Source: Ascidia mentula (Eukaryota; Chordata; Ascidiacea; Phlebobranchia; Ascidiidae). Taken from it: a stretch of 64,000 nt of DNA. The DNA is taken from positions 22,024,001 to 22,088,000 of the forward strand of contig OX387201.1 in assembly GCA_947561715.1 (NCBI GenBank), written 5' to 3'. The translations under genes were made by a program, and so were the position numbers. Below, one piece after another: positions 41,301 through 52,974 of this stretch. Numbering within the stretch: position 1 is the first letter of the stretch; each line of letters opens with the position of its first letter. The notes under the pieces are model-generated. The model ran no database searches, was not told the DNA's origin, and saw only the letters and a program-made list of their open reading frames with translations.

Positions 41301-44300
41301 ATTAATCCAAATTTAGAGTTATGTACAGCTTCTGCAAACAATCATAAATAATAGAATGGTTAAACCAACACACATGAAAAGATTTGAAACAATCGGTTGG
41401 TGCACAGCATTAATATCACTGCCACAAATCACATGTCATTTCATTACATATATTCCAGTAACTGATTATGTAAAAGCAAATAGTGGCCATGTGATGATTG
41501 GGAAAGATGTCTGGCCACCAGTACAAAGTTCACTTTTCATGACAAGGAAAACAATAATCTTCTAATTTACACTTGTTCTTGTCACTAAACAAACAAATTG
41601 CTGAGTGCCTACTTCAATATTCACCCTCGGTACACTTACTAAACCTTGAATTTAACTTTAATTATGTGTTCCTATTAAACTTTGAGGGTGTAACTAAATC
41701 ACCTCAACGTACAAACAGAACTCAAATTACGTGAATATAAAAAATCCATCGATGAAATAACCAAGTGTGAATATTTAAACAAAACCTGAGGAACGAATAT
41801 GTTCGGCTACTTAAAGAGTCGACCCAACAACACGAACTCAGTAAGTGCTGACATAACACAGACTGTGTAGAACCACTGCCGGAAGCAACGGTCGACTGTG
41901 CCATCATTACATAGGTCGGCTAATTAACTTGCAGTAAGACCTCGTACAACTTAAGCACGAACCACTTCTTTGACATTTTCTCGCATCTTTTTCTTTTGAG
42001 GCACGAAAGCAGTTTCCGGTACATAATCATGTTTGACTTTTTATTAAGAATATTGAGAAGTTTAACCAACTTCATTTTGTTGCGAATAAATTTAAAGAAC
42101 GCAGAATCCGCCCTAACATAACGAATTAAGCCCAAGCGCAAGCCTAAAAACCTTTCATATTAAATTACCGACATCGTTGGTTCGTCGAGCAACCTTCACA
42201 AACATTTACAACAAAAACTCTCAATACAGAATTAGTGAGAAATTAGGGAATACCTGGAGGCTCAAAGACACGCCCGGGCCTTTTTTTCTTGGGTTATGAA
42301 TGCAGGCTCACGAACGACAAATAAAACCAACGTATAAACACGTTAAGTCATGCGTGACCATACGTCACCAGGCTACACAAAAATATACCTATGGTTAACG
42401 TACACGACTGATATCTGCAACATGAGTTATGAAACACAGCAGAAATACAAAATGAGAAGTTGTATTAGAGTTAACACGACTTTGCAACAGTTGATGGTTA
42501 CCTAAGTACCCCAAGTCAAAAGAAGAATGCTGACAAAATACCAATTCATTAAATCATTTAGTACAATGCATCGAGTTTAAAGCAACAGTTTCAGCTCGTA
42601 CATCTGTAGCAGATGTTAACACAATTTAAACCACATTTAATTTTGTAACGCAGAATGTTTAGTTCACATTTGATGTCGCATAAATTTAAATTCTTGAATT
42701 GATAATTTATTCCACTGGTTATCAAAGTAGCCAAGCAACCCTGCGTGTTCGTTTAAAACTTAAAGGTGAACTGGAGAATTAATGGATGCTACAAGAAAAA
42801 GTTTGAGAAACACTGATATATTGCCACAAGATATCTGTAATCATGTTCTTGGATAAGTGGCATGCATTGCACTGATATATTTAAACTGATGACTATTGGT
42901 ACAAAAAAAACTTCTGTAAGGTCAACAAGGCCTTTAAAAAGAGGCAAATGACTTAAAATGCTCAACTCATTCTCTCCCTGTTATAACCTACAACCTCTGC
43001 TCTGGTGACTAATCTAATAATATTACCTTCGTGTTAGCTTTAAACTTTAAACCCATGGGAGCATTCTAATTAACTTCTGCTTCCCAAGGTTAGAGAAGCT
43101 TCAACACTCTGCAACACTAATCACCATAACGACCACATGACATATCATACAACCATCAAATATTAATATGTTTAAAGCAGATAGTAGTGGTGTTGGATAA
43201 GCAGATAGTAGTGGTGTTGGATGTATGAAATTACCTGATCTCGTTGTCGGAGTAAAGAAAGACAATTTGTGAATGATTTGGACATTTCTGTTGCATTTGA
43301 CAAAACTTCGTGGCATTTTCCCAACACTTGACTCGACAATCGTTGACCTTGAAAAGATTTCAATGTCATCAAACACGGTACATGTTTATACGCATTGACA
43401 TTTGGTTTTACAAAGTAAGAAGCAACACTGCAGTAAACAAAAAAAAACACTTAAAATCTTGTTGAAATATTGTGCAAATGATTTCAAGCAATGTTTTAAA
43501 ATTAACCTTTATTATTAACTGCATCACTAGTGACAGAATGTCACTGACGTGTTTTTTAAAAAGTTTAATTTTTAAACCCAGCCCCACCTTCAATGTTGAC
43601 TTTAACATTCTCTGCCAACTTTTGAACCAGGGACGTCAGTTCTTCAACCCGACCCTCCAACACTTGCTGGTGCACTTGAGCATCCTGGTTTATAACAAAA
43701 AAAAATAAAATTTGTTTGTTTAACAGAATTAAAACAATTCCTTGCTGTAAATCTTGACTAGGTTAAGAACAGTGGAATTATAACACAAAGCTTGAAAACA
43801 GGTCTACAGATTTAATAGTAATTAACAAAGTAATCCAAATTACTGTCATCATTTTTTTTGCAGGAATGAGTAATATTCGTGGTAGCTTTTATTGCGAATA
43901 GAAATTTCCATTTTGCATGAAACGATCTTTTCATCAAGGTTTAATGATACCAACCAACCTTCACCTCACCTGCAAGATATTCTTAATATCTGTGAATGCC
44001 ACAGTTTCAGCTTCATCCTCAGAATCGCTTTCATCCATCGACTTCCCAGCCACAACAAAGTAGTTACTGTACTCGATGTGTTCTTGTAGAGCTTCAATCC
44101 ATTTCTGCATCATAACACGCACGCCTGTTTATAGTAGGACGACCCCTCAGTAAATGACATTAAATTAATGACCTTTAGTAGCATTACCCTACACGACATG
44201 TCATGTAATGCGTTGGCGTAGCAACGACAGGAAGACTACAAATTGCATTGAAATAATGCACAGTAATTCTAAGGCACATTGTCAGTTGAAATGTGAATAA

Positions 44301-47300
44301 TCACGTAATTAATCAACATTAAAACAATTGAAACAGTTGCAAGGAATTTATTTGTTTTGTGATAATAAGAATAATTGTTGCAGTTTAACTTGAACTATTA
44401 TTTCATATCTTCATGTGCATAAGTAAATAAAGCTTCAGCCAAATATTTTTCACAATAAAACAACAATTTGAGAACTCATGCAAAAGTAATGAAAAAGTCA
44501 CCGTTCTGTTGATGAGAGGTCGATTTTTCTGGTGAACCATTAAGTTGTGATGAGATCCATCAAAATAATTTATACGAAAACCCCAGTTATTTTCTTCCCG
44601 TATCTGAAACAAAACACTTTTGCTTTTAACTCAACAAACAAATATGAAGTTTGTAATCTGGTTTTAATAAGTTGTATGATTCGTCGTACCACAACATTTG
44701 CTTCAGTGAGATACTTAAAAGATTTGCGGCGTGACCCGGTTGCAGCATCAGCTCGCCGAGCAAAATACGAAATAACTCCTTTCTCCAAAACAACCCAATG
44801 CCACCTTGGGTTTAAAAACCTTTTCCTCTGCAAACAACAACAGCCTTTAATCAAAATACCACAATGATTTGAAAACAAATATAGCAGCAAATCTATCAAG
44901 TTGATTTAAAATTCTAAGAATGCAAAACTTTAAGAATAAATTATAAAGTTTAAGTCACAACAGTAACATCAAAAACTCATTGGTTACCACAAGAAAATAG
45001 AAAACTTTGTTAATTGTTTCTGTTGGTCCCAATGTATTATATCAGTAATTTAAATGAATCTGTTTACTAAATAAACAGCAAAATTTACACATAATATATT
45101 CAGTGAATTAAAGAAATTAACCAAAAGCTGCAACAACATAATATCGTTTCTAAATGTTGGTGTGTGTTGAAATTTGCTATGTTTATGTTTGTGTGGAAAG
45201 GAAACAAACTCTTGAGTGACCAAACACTGTCACCTAGTGGCAGTATGATTATTAACATTCTTGCACTAGGTGGCACCAAGCATTTGATTGAAAATAAATG
45301 CTTGATTACCTTCAGTAACGGTCCCTCGAACCTCTGCACAACTTTGCACGGATGGAGACGTTTCACTTCAAGAAGTTTCTTCATCTGCAAGCTTCTGCTG
45401 ACATCTAGTGGCAACTCATCTATACACAAAGTTATTTAAGTGTAGAAGATGTTCTAAATACTTGTGGCAAGGCATGTTTTGAAAACATTTCCGCCAAATT
45501 ATTTAAAATCTCTGCTAAAATTGAAAAGAACATACTGACTAAACACTTTACACAAGAAAAATATCATTTAATACAAAGGAAACTGTAAAAGTGTAAATTG
45601 GACTGACAGCAGTCTGTGGAGTGGCAGCAGAGCAACATTGACCAAACCATTGAAGTGTTCTCATAACATGATGACCCACTAAGATAACAGGATAACAGCA
45701 ACATAGAAATCACAATAGAATTGGTTGATGTTTTTTGTACCTTGTTTGTTTTTCTTCGAGGTGTCGGCACCATGCTGGATGAGCAGGAGGGTCATAGGTC
45801 GATGGTCACGCATAGCTGAGTGGTGCAAAGCAGTGTTCCCACGTTCGTCGCACATATTGACGTCAACCCTACCCTGGTTGTTCGAGATCTGCAATTGTTA
45901 ACAAACAAAATCTAACTTATTTTTACAATAAACAATTCATGAAATCAGTCTTTTTCAAAACATTTGGAAATATCTTATCGAGTAATTTCATTTATTTCAA
46001 AATCATTTGTTTCTTGTATTCTAAACCTCACTGTGAAAAGATTTTGTCACTTGCTTTCGTTATGTGAGAGAATTGTTGGTATTTAAGCCATGTGTTGTTA
46101 CATCACACAGAGAATTATCACGCTTCAATGCACATACCTGCTTTTCCACATCATCGACTCGACCTTCCTTGACAAGTTGAAAAAAATCCTCATTTCTTTT
46201 CAAATGTTGAACTTTTTCAGCCGCTACAAAACAAACATAAAAGTTGAATATACACGATATATATTTCCAAGTTATAGATTTTCAGGACAAAACCATTTAT
46301 AATATAATGACCAAACGCCAGTTTAATCAATGCTTTTAATGCAAGAAGAGCTTTTCAGTTGATTGAATATTATGTCAAGCAGCATCAACAACCATTTGTC
46401 ACAGCACAATTTCATAAAACCACGAATACATAAGTTGAAGTTAGAAATATTAAACCATGAACTGCATCCCAAAGTTAACAATAAAACATAATCAAATAAA
46501 CTTTTTGTGGTTAAATAAGAAGATAAAACGACAAATTACCCTCAAGCACGTTCTTGATACTTGGGTTCAATGAAATCTGACGAGGTTTCTTGTTTTCATC
46601 GTTTGAAATTGAAGGATCTGCGTCGTGTTGAAGCAAGCAATGGACAATATCCTTAAAATTGAAGAAAAACAAATTATTAATATTTGCAACATCTGTTAAT
46701 ATGAGTAATTACACTACACAAGTTTTAAACAAAAAAAACATTATTTGCCAAAAATGTGGTTGCTCAACCAAGTACACAATTCTAACTTCTGTAGAACAGT
46801 TTAGACAGTGGATGAATGAGAAGTGCAACATATTTTTTATTTCAAGAGAAAACTGACAGGATAGAACTAAATTTAGTCAACATAAACCATGTTGCCAAAG
46901 CCTCCTTTGTAAAATTCATTCACCAACACACAATGAAATTGCAATTTTGCTGCTAGGGGTGCGTATATGTACAAAGGCCTCATTTTCATAATACATCTCC
47001 AGAAAAAACATAAAAATCACAACAATTAACCTCTCTGTTGGTATGGGTTGCTTTGTGTAGTGGGGTATCTCCCGTGTCATTTAATATGTTAGGGTCAGCT
47101 CCATTCTTCAGCAACAATTCAACCACATTGCAATGACCAAAGTAACTTGCCAAGTGCAATGCCGACCAAGACTTCGTACTTTTGGATTGACCTTAAAAAC
47201 ACTTTGTGTTGAGAACAATCTCCTCCAGTAGCTGTAAATGTAAAAAAGTGCCATACCTTTATGGTTGAGATCAAGATTTGAAGTTTCATCGCACAACTTT

Positions 47301-47365
47301 ACAACTTCCTCAAGATTTCCATGTCGGGAGAAATAGAGTAATTTTTCTTCAGAGGTTTCACACAT
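35400..47365 (-). CDS. osbpl1a: Oxysterol-binding protein-related protein 1, long form (ORP1L)
   Basis: ORP1L is a late-endosomal sterol and phosphoinositide transfer protein that contacts the ER through VAP. Twenty-four exons join in phase to 1022 residues (47365-47257, 47191-47031, 46651-46540, 46223-46138, 45888-45741, 45419-45310, 44827-44690, 44603-44502, 44104-43970, 43684-43588, 43347-43235, 41229-41066, 40737-40634, 39877-39573, 39442-39308, 39208-39111, 37966-37778, 37413-37306, 37116-37027, 36662-36527, 36433-36320, 35848-35728, 35663-35573, 35502-35400). Domains in order: ankyrin repeats about 1-205 ([32 protein letters not shown]), a PH domain about 235-345 ([16 protein letters not shown]), a coiled stretch, an FFAT-like motif at 514-523 ([10 protein letters not shown]), and the sterol-binding ORD from about 610 ([20 protein letters not shown]) with the family fingerprint EQVSHHPP at 716-723. 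The C-terminus ([16 protein letters not shown]) matches human ORP1L. Length and order agree with the human long form (950). Confidence 0.96.
43177..43222. repeat. Tandem duplication next to an OSBPL1A splice donor
   Basis: GCAGATAGTAGTGGTGTTGG occurs twice in a row, at 43177 and 43201. It ends about a dozen bases inside the intron from the donor at 43234. Probably a recent slippage event. Confidence 0.8.
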
Positions 47366-48391
47366 TTTCCCAAATAAAAAGCATTTGAAGGTGACGGAAA
47401 TCTCAAATTAATTAAAATATAAAAAATAAATTTCACTTGCATACCAGAAAGGTTCTAAATAAAACAAAATTCATGTTAGTAATATTCTAAAGTCTACAAA
47501 TTTCAAATAAGCCTACTAATATAAAAGCAATCGTCATAAGTCCAAAACTGTTTAAGATTTTTTAGAATTTCCTAAATAACAACAAAACTTTTTTGAACAG
47601 TCAACAATCCTACGAGAAGCGCGTTCTAAAATTTTCTTCCTGGCGCGATTTTCGGCATTATGACGTCAGTGTTTACACAATCAGCTGATTTTTAATTTCA
47701 CGCAGTTTCAAACGCAGCAAAAAAAGCGCCTCGGAAATTAAACCTTTAAAATCAACCAACTGATTAACAAATATTGGCAATTGATTGGTGTCAAAAGTGA
47801 AAAATTCTTTGGTGTCAAATATTGGACCATGTGGGATAGTAGGTTACACATTGACTTCATACATTTTAACAAAAAAACTTCATAGGCGTGTGTAACCCAA
47901 AATGAGGGACAGAGTTGTTTTATCGTTTCAACACATTGCGCTGGTTAAAACAGGACAACAACGGTTACACATAGAAGCGGAAACGGTCGTAAATCGGCCT
48001 GGGGTTGATTGTCTTTTGTTCTTCAGGAAGAGATCTGTTAGTCATCCACCAACCGCCGCATATACGAGATAATATCTGTAGCTTCTCAGTGCGTGTTTGT
48101 ATGTTACGTGTATTGCAGAACTACTTACTGGTGTAAAACATTTGTGCTCAAAAACTTTAGTCAGTCAGTTTGTAAACCGCACGTTTCTGTAAATTGTATT
48201 TGTTGAAGGAAAAACAGAGATTGACAAAAGACTTAATGAATTTACCCAAGGAAAATATACGTATTCGACTTGAATTGGACCTGAGCTAATCTACTGCTTG
48301 TATCTTTGCTGTAATTTCTATTACACCTCTTTTTGTGAAGGTTATCCTACTGTATTTTCCAACATAATTTTAAAGAGAAGGTGGGAAAAGT
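47366..48391. promoter_or_regulatory. Divergent intergenic region, OSBPL1A and the ZP-domain gene
   Basis: About 1 kb between two divergent start codons. No coding exon was seen. It must contain both promoters; one TGACGTCA site lies near 47660. No TATA box was clear enough to call. Confidence 0.35.
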
Positions 48392-51300
48392 ATGAAGGTG
48401 TGGATCAGTGTTACCCTACTGCTCGGGATTGCTGGAACTGGATGGTCACAAATCGACTTCACATTCGATTGTTCAAGCAACGCGGTCGCAATAACGTGAG
48501 TAAAAATGCAAGGTTTTAAATACAAGATGAATCTATAAATTTTTACAACAATTTGGTCTTTTCCACTCACAAGTTCACCTGCAATTATCGGCCCAATTTA
48601 AAGACTTTTAATTAACCGACAAACGATAAAAATGTCAAGTTGACGCTTTCAAAATTTGTGAGAAACGTTTGTGGCAGAGAAAGGTTAATGCATTTAATGT
48701 TTGCAGTCTACGAGAAGCCTACCTTAACACATTTGTCACACTCCCTGTTCGTTCCGTGTTCTTCATCAAGCCCGGGGATGACCTGCACACCATCATAACC
48801 ACCGGATCACCGTCATCACCATGCAGCACCACAGATACAGGCGATTACTTGGCAGCAACCTTCGATAGTTTCCAGGAATGCGCGTATTCGACCGTGGTAA
48901 GAAATATTAACTGGTTTCGACCCAAAAGTGATTTATTCAGTTGGAAATCTTGGTCAAAGCCTAAATTTAAACGTATGTAGGATATTCCGTTGGGTGGCGC
49001 AGTGCACACCTGGTACGATTTTGGGGGTGTCCCCAAAGGGGTTCCGCGAAATTCCTTGAATAAATGTAAAGAGTTCCGTGGGTTGTTATCAAGAAAAACG
49101 TTTAGGATTACCTGAAGTTTCTCAAATTTGGGGTTCCTTGGAATCTCAGCTAACTCGGTAGAGGGAGCAAGAGATTTGTAACAGACCGAGTTGCAAAATT
49201 TTTATTTCTTCTCCAGCAAACTGGTGGAACAATCACATTCCAATACAAAGGAATGCTCATCACTACAAACAATGGAGTCGTCGACAGGGATTCAAGACAT
49301 TTCTTCACTTTCGAGTGCGTTTACGCTGACACTTACGATCTCACTGCTGTTCCATTCCAACCATATCTAGCGTAAGTAGAGGAAATATATTATAAGTTTC
49401 GAACACGACGCGTTCATTTAATTCCACCTCACTTTTGGTGACTGATGTTTTCGGACAGCAATAAAACGTGGGAAAGTCCCTTTATTTCATCATTAAGTGG
49501 TTTCATCGTGTCTATGGGTTCGACAACCTGTGGGTTCGGAGCCGCATGGGGCTCTTCTATACCCACTGTTATCGATCCGTAGAGTCGATAAACTCATTTA
49601 CAAAAACAACTATAATGCAAATAAATAAGATTTTAAGTAAGTAATAGTGACGCTTGTTAACAGCAAATAGGTTTCAAATTCACTAATTGTGAGTGCTGTA
49701 AGGGGTCAAAATAATCCAACCAACTTAAGGGGTCAAAATAATCCAACCAACTTAAGGGGTCAAAATAATCCCAACCAACTTAAGGGGTCAAAATAATCCC
49801 AACCAACTTAAGGGGTCAAAATAATCCAACCAACTTAAGTTTTGTGTCTCCCAACATGTTTTAACTTGGTTTAAAAAGAATGTATTTGACTTTCTGAATA
49901 GCAAATGTTGCTTACCGCTGGTCAGTTCTGAAACATTTGAATTATTCGCAAACTGCCTTTGGAGTCGCCCTCAATTCATTCCTAATATCTTGAAGCAAAT
50001 TGCTGGTAACGTGACGTCACTTGAATGCAGGAATTTCTTCTCCTCCGACTCGGCGTCGGCCACCCTCACCCCCACCCTCTCACTATGGAGTGACAGCGGT
50101 TTCAGTGTCCCACTGCCAACTGACCGGGGAATCCCCACCACCGATACCGTCTACGTGCAGATTGAGAGTCACAATATATTCCTCATCGAGGTGGGGTTAA
50201 CTGGGTTCACAATTGGTCATATGAGACGACGCGAATTTTGCCAATTTTATTTAGAAATGATGGTTTATATTCGCCACATAATGACGTGCTTTTGTATCAG
50301 AAATTATTTGCAATATTAGTCCTGGGTTTTAATTTTAATGAGCGTTCACAGAAAAGGCATTGTAGCTTTGGGTTGTTGTACTTCGCGAGTTATATAACTC
50401 AACTACCAGGTTATTGGTTCAAGATCTACCAGTTTTCCAGAATTACTCGAACCCTGTCTACAGTCTGTAACAATTACTATGTTCCAGGTTGTCAAATGTG
50501 CCAGTTCCCCGAGCGACACTTTAGGGTTTGTTTCCGAAACAGTTCTTATTGTGAATGACATGGCGATGAGTGGGGCCGCGATCATCCAACAAGACATGAG
50601 TGTCTTCAAATTCTCATTCCCTCCACAGTTCGGCCACTTCCAGAACCTTTACGTGGTTTGCGAAGTTCAAATTTGTGACACGGTCGCTTCTGGAGCCACA
50701 TGCTTGGTCAGTGCTTGCTTCGAAGTTTTTATTTAACTTTGACTCAAAATCCCAACATAAAATTTAGAATTATCTGAATATTGTCTGACGCTTGAAAAGG
50801 GAACAAATTGTCCATTTTAATTGATGCTAGTCAGTCGATACGCAACATTATCGCAATGGAATGAAAATTGTTTTATAATTTTGAGTTACGATGTAAACTC
50901 TATTTCCCAAGATAAACATTTTCAAAGACATCAATATTGGATTCCCAAACACAAAATTAAACTCTTTTAATAACATGGGTAAAAAAAATCCATAATTTCT
51001 GCAAGAATCTGATGTCAAATAATCAACCATTGGTTTCATGCAACAATTAGAGAAACGTGATTTTGACATTTTTCAGGTTCGTCGCAAACGAAGCGTTTCC
51101 GTAAAGTTGGTGAAAGATGACAACGAAAGGAAAACTTACATTCTGTCGACTTCATACAGCGTGGAACCATCCCCCGACCAATCACAAGAAAGCAACCAGA
51201 TCGCACCAGCTGATGTGGTTCCTCGCAATGAACAGGTTGACGCAGAAGAAGTGGAAGAAAACACCAACCCGATATCAGAAACCATCCAAAACTCCAACCC

Positions 51301-52069
51301 GATATCAGAAACCATCCAAGACACCAACCCACAATCAGAAACCATCCAAGATACCAACCCGGTATCAGAAACCATCGAAGACACCAACCCACAATCAGAA
51401 ACAATCCAAAACTCCAACCTGGTATCAGAAACCATCCAAGACACCAACCCACAATCAGAAACTATCCAAAACTCCAATCCGTTATCAGAAACCATCCAAG
51501 ACACCAACCCACAATCAGAAACCATCCAAGACACCAACCCACAATCAGAAACTATCCAGGATACCAACCCACAATCAGAAATCATCCAAAACACCAACCC
51601 ACAATCAGAAACCATCCAAGACACCAACCTGGTATCAGAAACCATCCAAGACATCAACCAGGAATCGGAAACCATCCAAGACACTAACCCGGAATCAGAA
51701 ACCACCACGACTACGAAAGCAGCGACGACGACAGAAACCACCACGAAATCAACAACAACCGAAACCACAACGACCAGGAAACGACCATCTCAGGTTGTAA
51801 ACCACACCCCGAAAAAAACAACCAACGGCAACAACGGTGCTTCGGTCATTTCTCGTCCCCATGGCAACACCAGCGGTGACGTCAAACACGCGTCCGATGA
51901 TGTAATGTCGCGTTTCGTCACTTACGTCACGCAAGCGGAGATGGTGTTTTACCTTGCCATTGGTCTGCTGGTTCTCATGGTCATTGTTATGATGGTTGCT
52001 ACTTACAAGAGGTGCGTGGGGAAAAAGAAGGTTGCCAGAGTCGGTGAAAATGTTTGGGGAAAAAACTGA
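48392..52069 (+). CDS. ZP-domain type I membrane protein with a decapeptide repeat
   Basis: ZP-domain proteins polymerise into extracellular coats after release by furin-type cleavage. Exons 48392-48495, 48707-48896, 49217-49371, 50031-50190, 50488-50706 and 51077-52069 give 606 residues. The N-terminus is a signal peptide (MKVWISVTLLLGIAGTGWS). Exons 2-5 carry paired cysteines and a ZP-like end (FQNLYVVCEVQICD, GATC). RRKRS at about 278-282 is a consensus furin site just after the domain, as in ZP proteins. Then come 14 copies plus a partial one of a 10-residue unit (consensus NPQSETIQDT, about residues 340-485), a Thr/Glu-rich stretch, a transmembrane helix at about 565-585 and a short basic cytoplasmic tail. 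The signal, cleavage site and membrane anchor are clear; the ZP assignment rests on cysteines and layout, as I see no strong family motif. Exon 1 to exon 4 borders are the weaker part of the model. Confidence 0.8.
48985..49190. mobile_element. SINE-like segment in an intron of the ZP gene
   Basis: Contains GGTGGCGCAGTGCACACCTGG-type sequence and an A-box-like AGCTAACTCGGTAGAG, typical of tRNA-derived elements. It is GC-richer than the surrounding intron. Ends and target duplications were not resolved. Confidence 0.35.
49461..49582 (+). CDS. Possible alternative terminal exon of the ZP gene
   Basis: After an acceptor ending ...TTTTCGGACAG an open frame continues in the phase left by exon 3. 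It encodes about 41 residues (NKTWESPFISSLSGF, then TTCGFGAAWGSS) and ends at TAG. Used as a last exon it would give a short secreted protein lacking the repeat array and the membrane anchor. No good donor in the phase needed for exon 4 was found, so it is not a normal internal exon. It may be chance. Confidence 0.25.
49700..49836. repeat. Minisatellite, five 27-28-bp units
   Basis: Units begin at 49700, 49727, 49754, 49782 and 49810, each starting AAGGGGTCAAAATAATCC. Units three and four have one extra C. The near identity suggests recent expansion; the array is in an intron of the ZP gene. Confidence 0.9.
51266..51703 (+). repeat. Coding tandem array, 30-bp unit, 14 copies plus a partial one
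   Basis: Each unit encodes ten residues, consensus NPQSETIQDT, with variants NPISETIQNS, NPVSETIEDT, NLVSETIQDT and NQESETIQDT. The unit length is a multiple of three, so copy changes keep the frame. The array is hydrophilic, has no Cys and is rich in Ser, Thr, Glu and Gln, forming a stalk between the furin site and the membrane anchor. Confidence 0.95.
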
Positions 52070-52974
52070 AAACATGAGATTTTAACCAAAGTTTGACGTG
52101 GTGTTTGTGATATTTGTTGTATAAAAAACCAAGTTTGCTCGATTGTTTTTCGGTCTTTATTTATTCGGAATAAAATGTTTGAATTAAAATTCTGTTGGAA
52201 TGAAAATAATTAAAAACAAATAAGAAAACTTTCTTTGCAAAAGTTTGGAAAACGCAGATTGTGTTCTGGAATGTAATGTGTTATAACCGAACCCTCTGAG
52301 ATATTATGTTCTGGTCAGAGATTATATCAGGTTGAATGGGGGGACAAACAACAACCTTTTTACCAATTGTCAAAGTCAGCGCCCTAACCCAGTTGGCAAT
52401 AGTTGACGTCACAATAGAAGTTCTTAGTCATAATGCAGTCTAACTGTGGAGTGTGGATCTGCAGAGAAACGGTTTGATTTAAACGTCATTTTTGTGTTTA
52501 ATTGTGCAATTCAATTAGTCGTCTACGCGTCTGTCCCTGCAGATCAGCTTTCGCAACTAATCCAGTTCGTACCCACACCTTACAACACGTCTCGTGGCTT
52601 AAGGCCTACTGGTTGCCTTTGCGGTTAATATTGATCAGTTTCAAAGCAAACAATGTTGTCCACGAGCACTTGTACACAGACTCCACCTCCCTTGTGTAAT
52701 TTCGAATCCCATCGGGAGTCATTTTGCAAACTGATTTCAGCGTTTCTTAAACCTTTTACATTGGTCCTGAACTTTCACCTTATGTGTGCCTACTAAACTG
52801 TTCATTTAATGTTTGGTAATGGCCCTAAAACACCCTTTCCAACAACATAAACCCTGTAAGGTTTCCTGCAACAGATTATTCCAACACATGCGAAAATTTC
52901 CACAAAAACTTCTGTATTTCCACCAACCTTTTCATAACAACGCTGTCTGTTTAAAAATTCACAAAATAATTATT
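52070..52974. other. Convergent interval between the ZP gene and eIF3h
   Basis: AATAAA at 52169-52174 is a good poly(A) signal for the ZP gene, 100 bases past its stop. On the minus strand ATTAAA at 52805-52810 could serve eIF3h. Around 52360-52400 the minus strand reads GCCAACTGGGTTAGGGCG, an A-box-like tRNA-derived piece. Nothing else is recognisable. Confidence 0.45.

Noticed and set aside
49700..49836. CRISPR-like array
   Set aside because: Units are contiguous with no unique spacers, in an intron of a eukaryotic gene; it is a minisatellite.
51117..51800. Long open frames in the other frames and on the opposite strand of the ZP repeat array (up to about 227 codons)
   Set aside because: The 30-bp unit lacks stop codons in most frames, so every copy prolongs all of them. 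Only the frame joined to exon 5 has a furin site, membrane segment and phase support.
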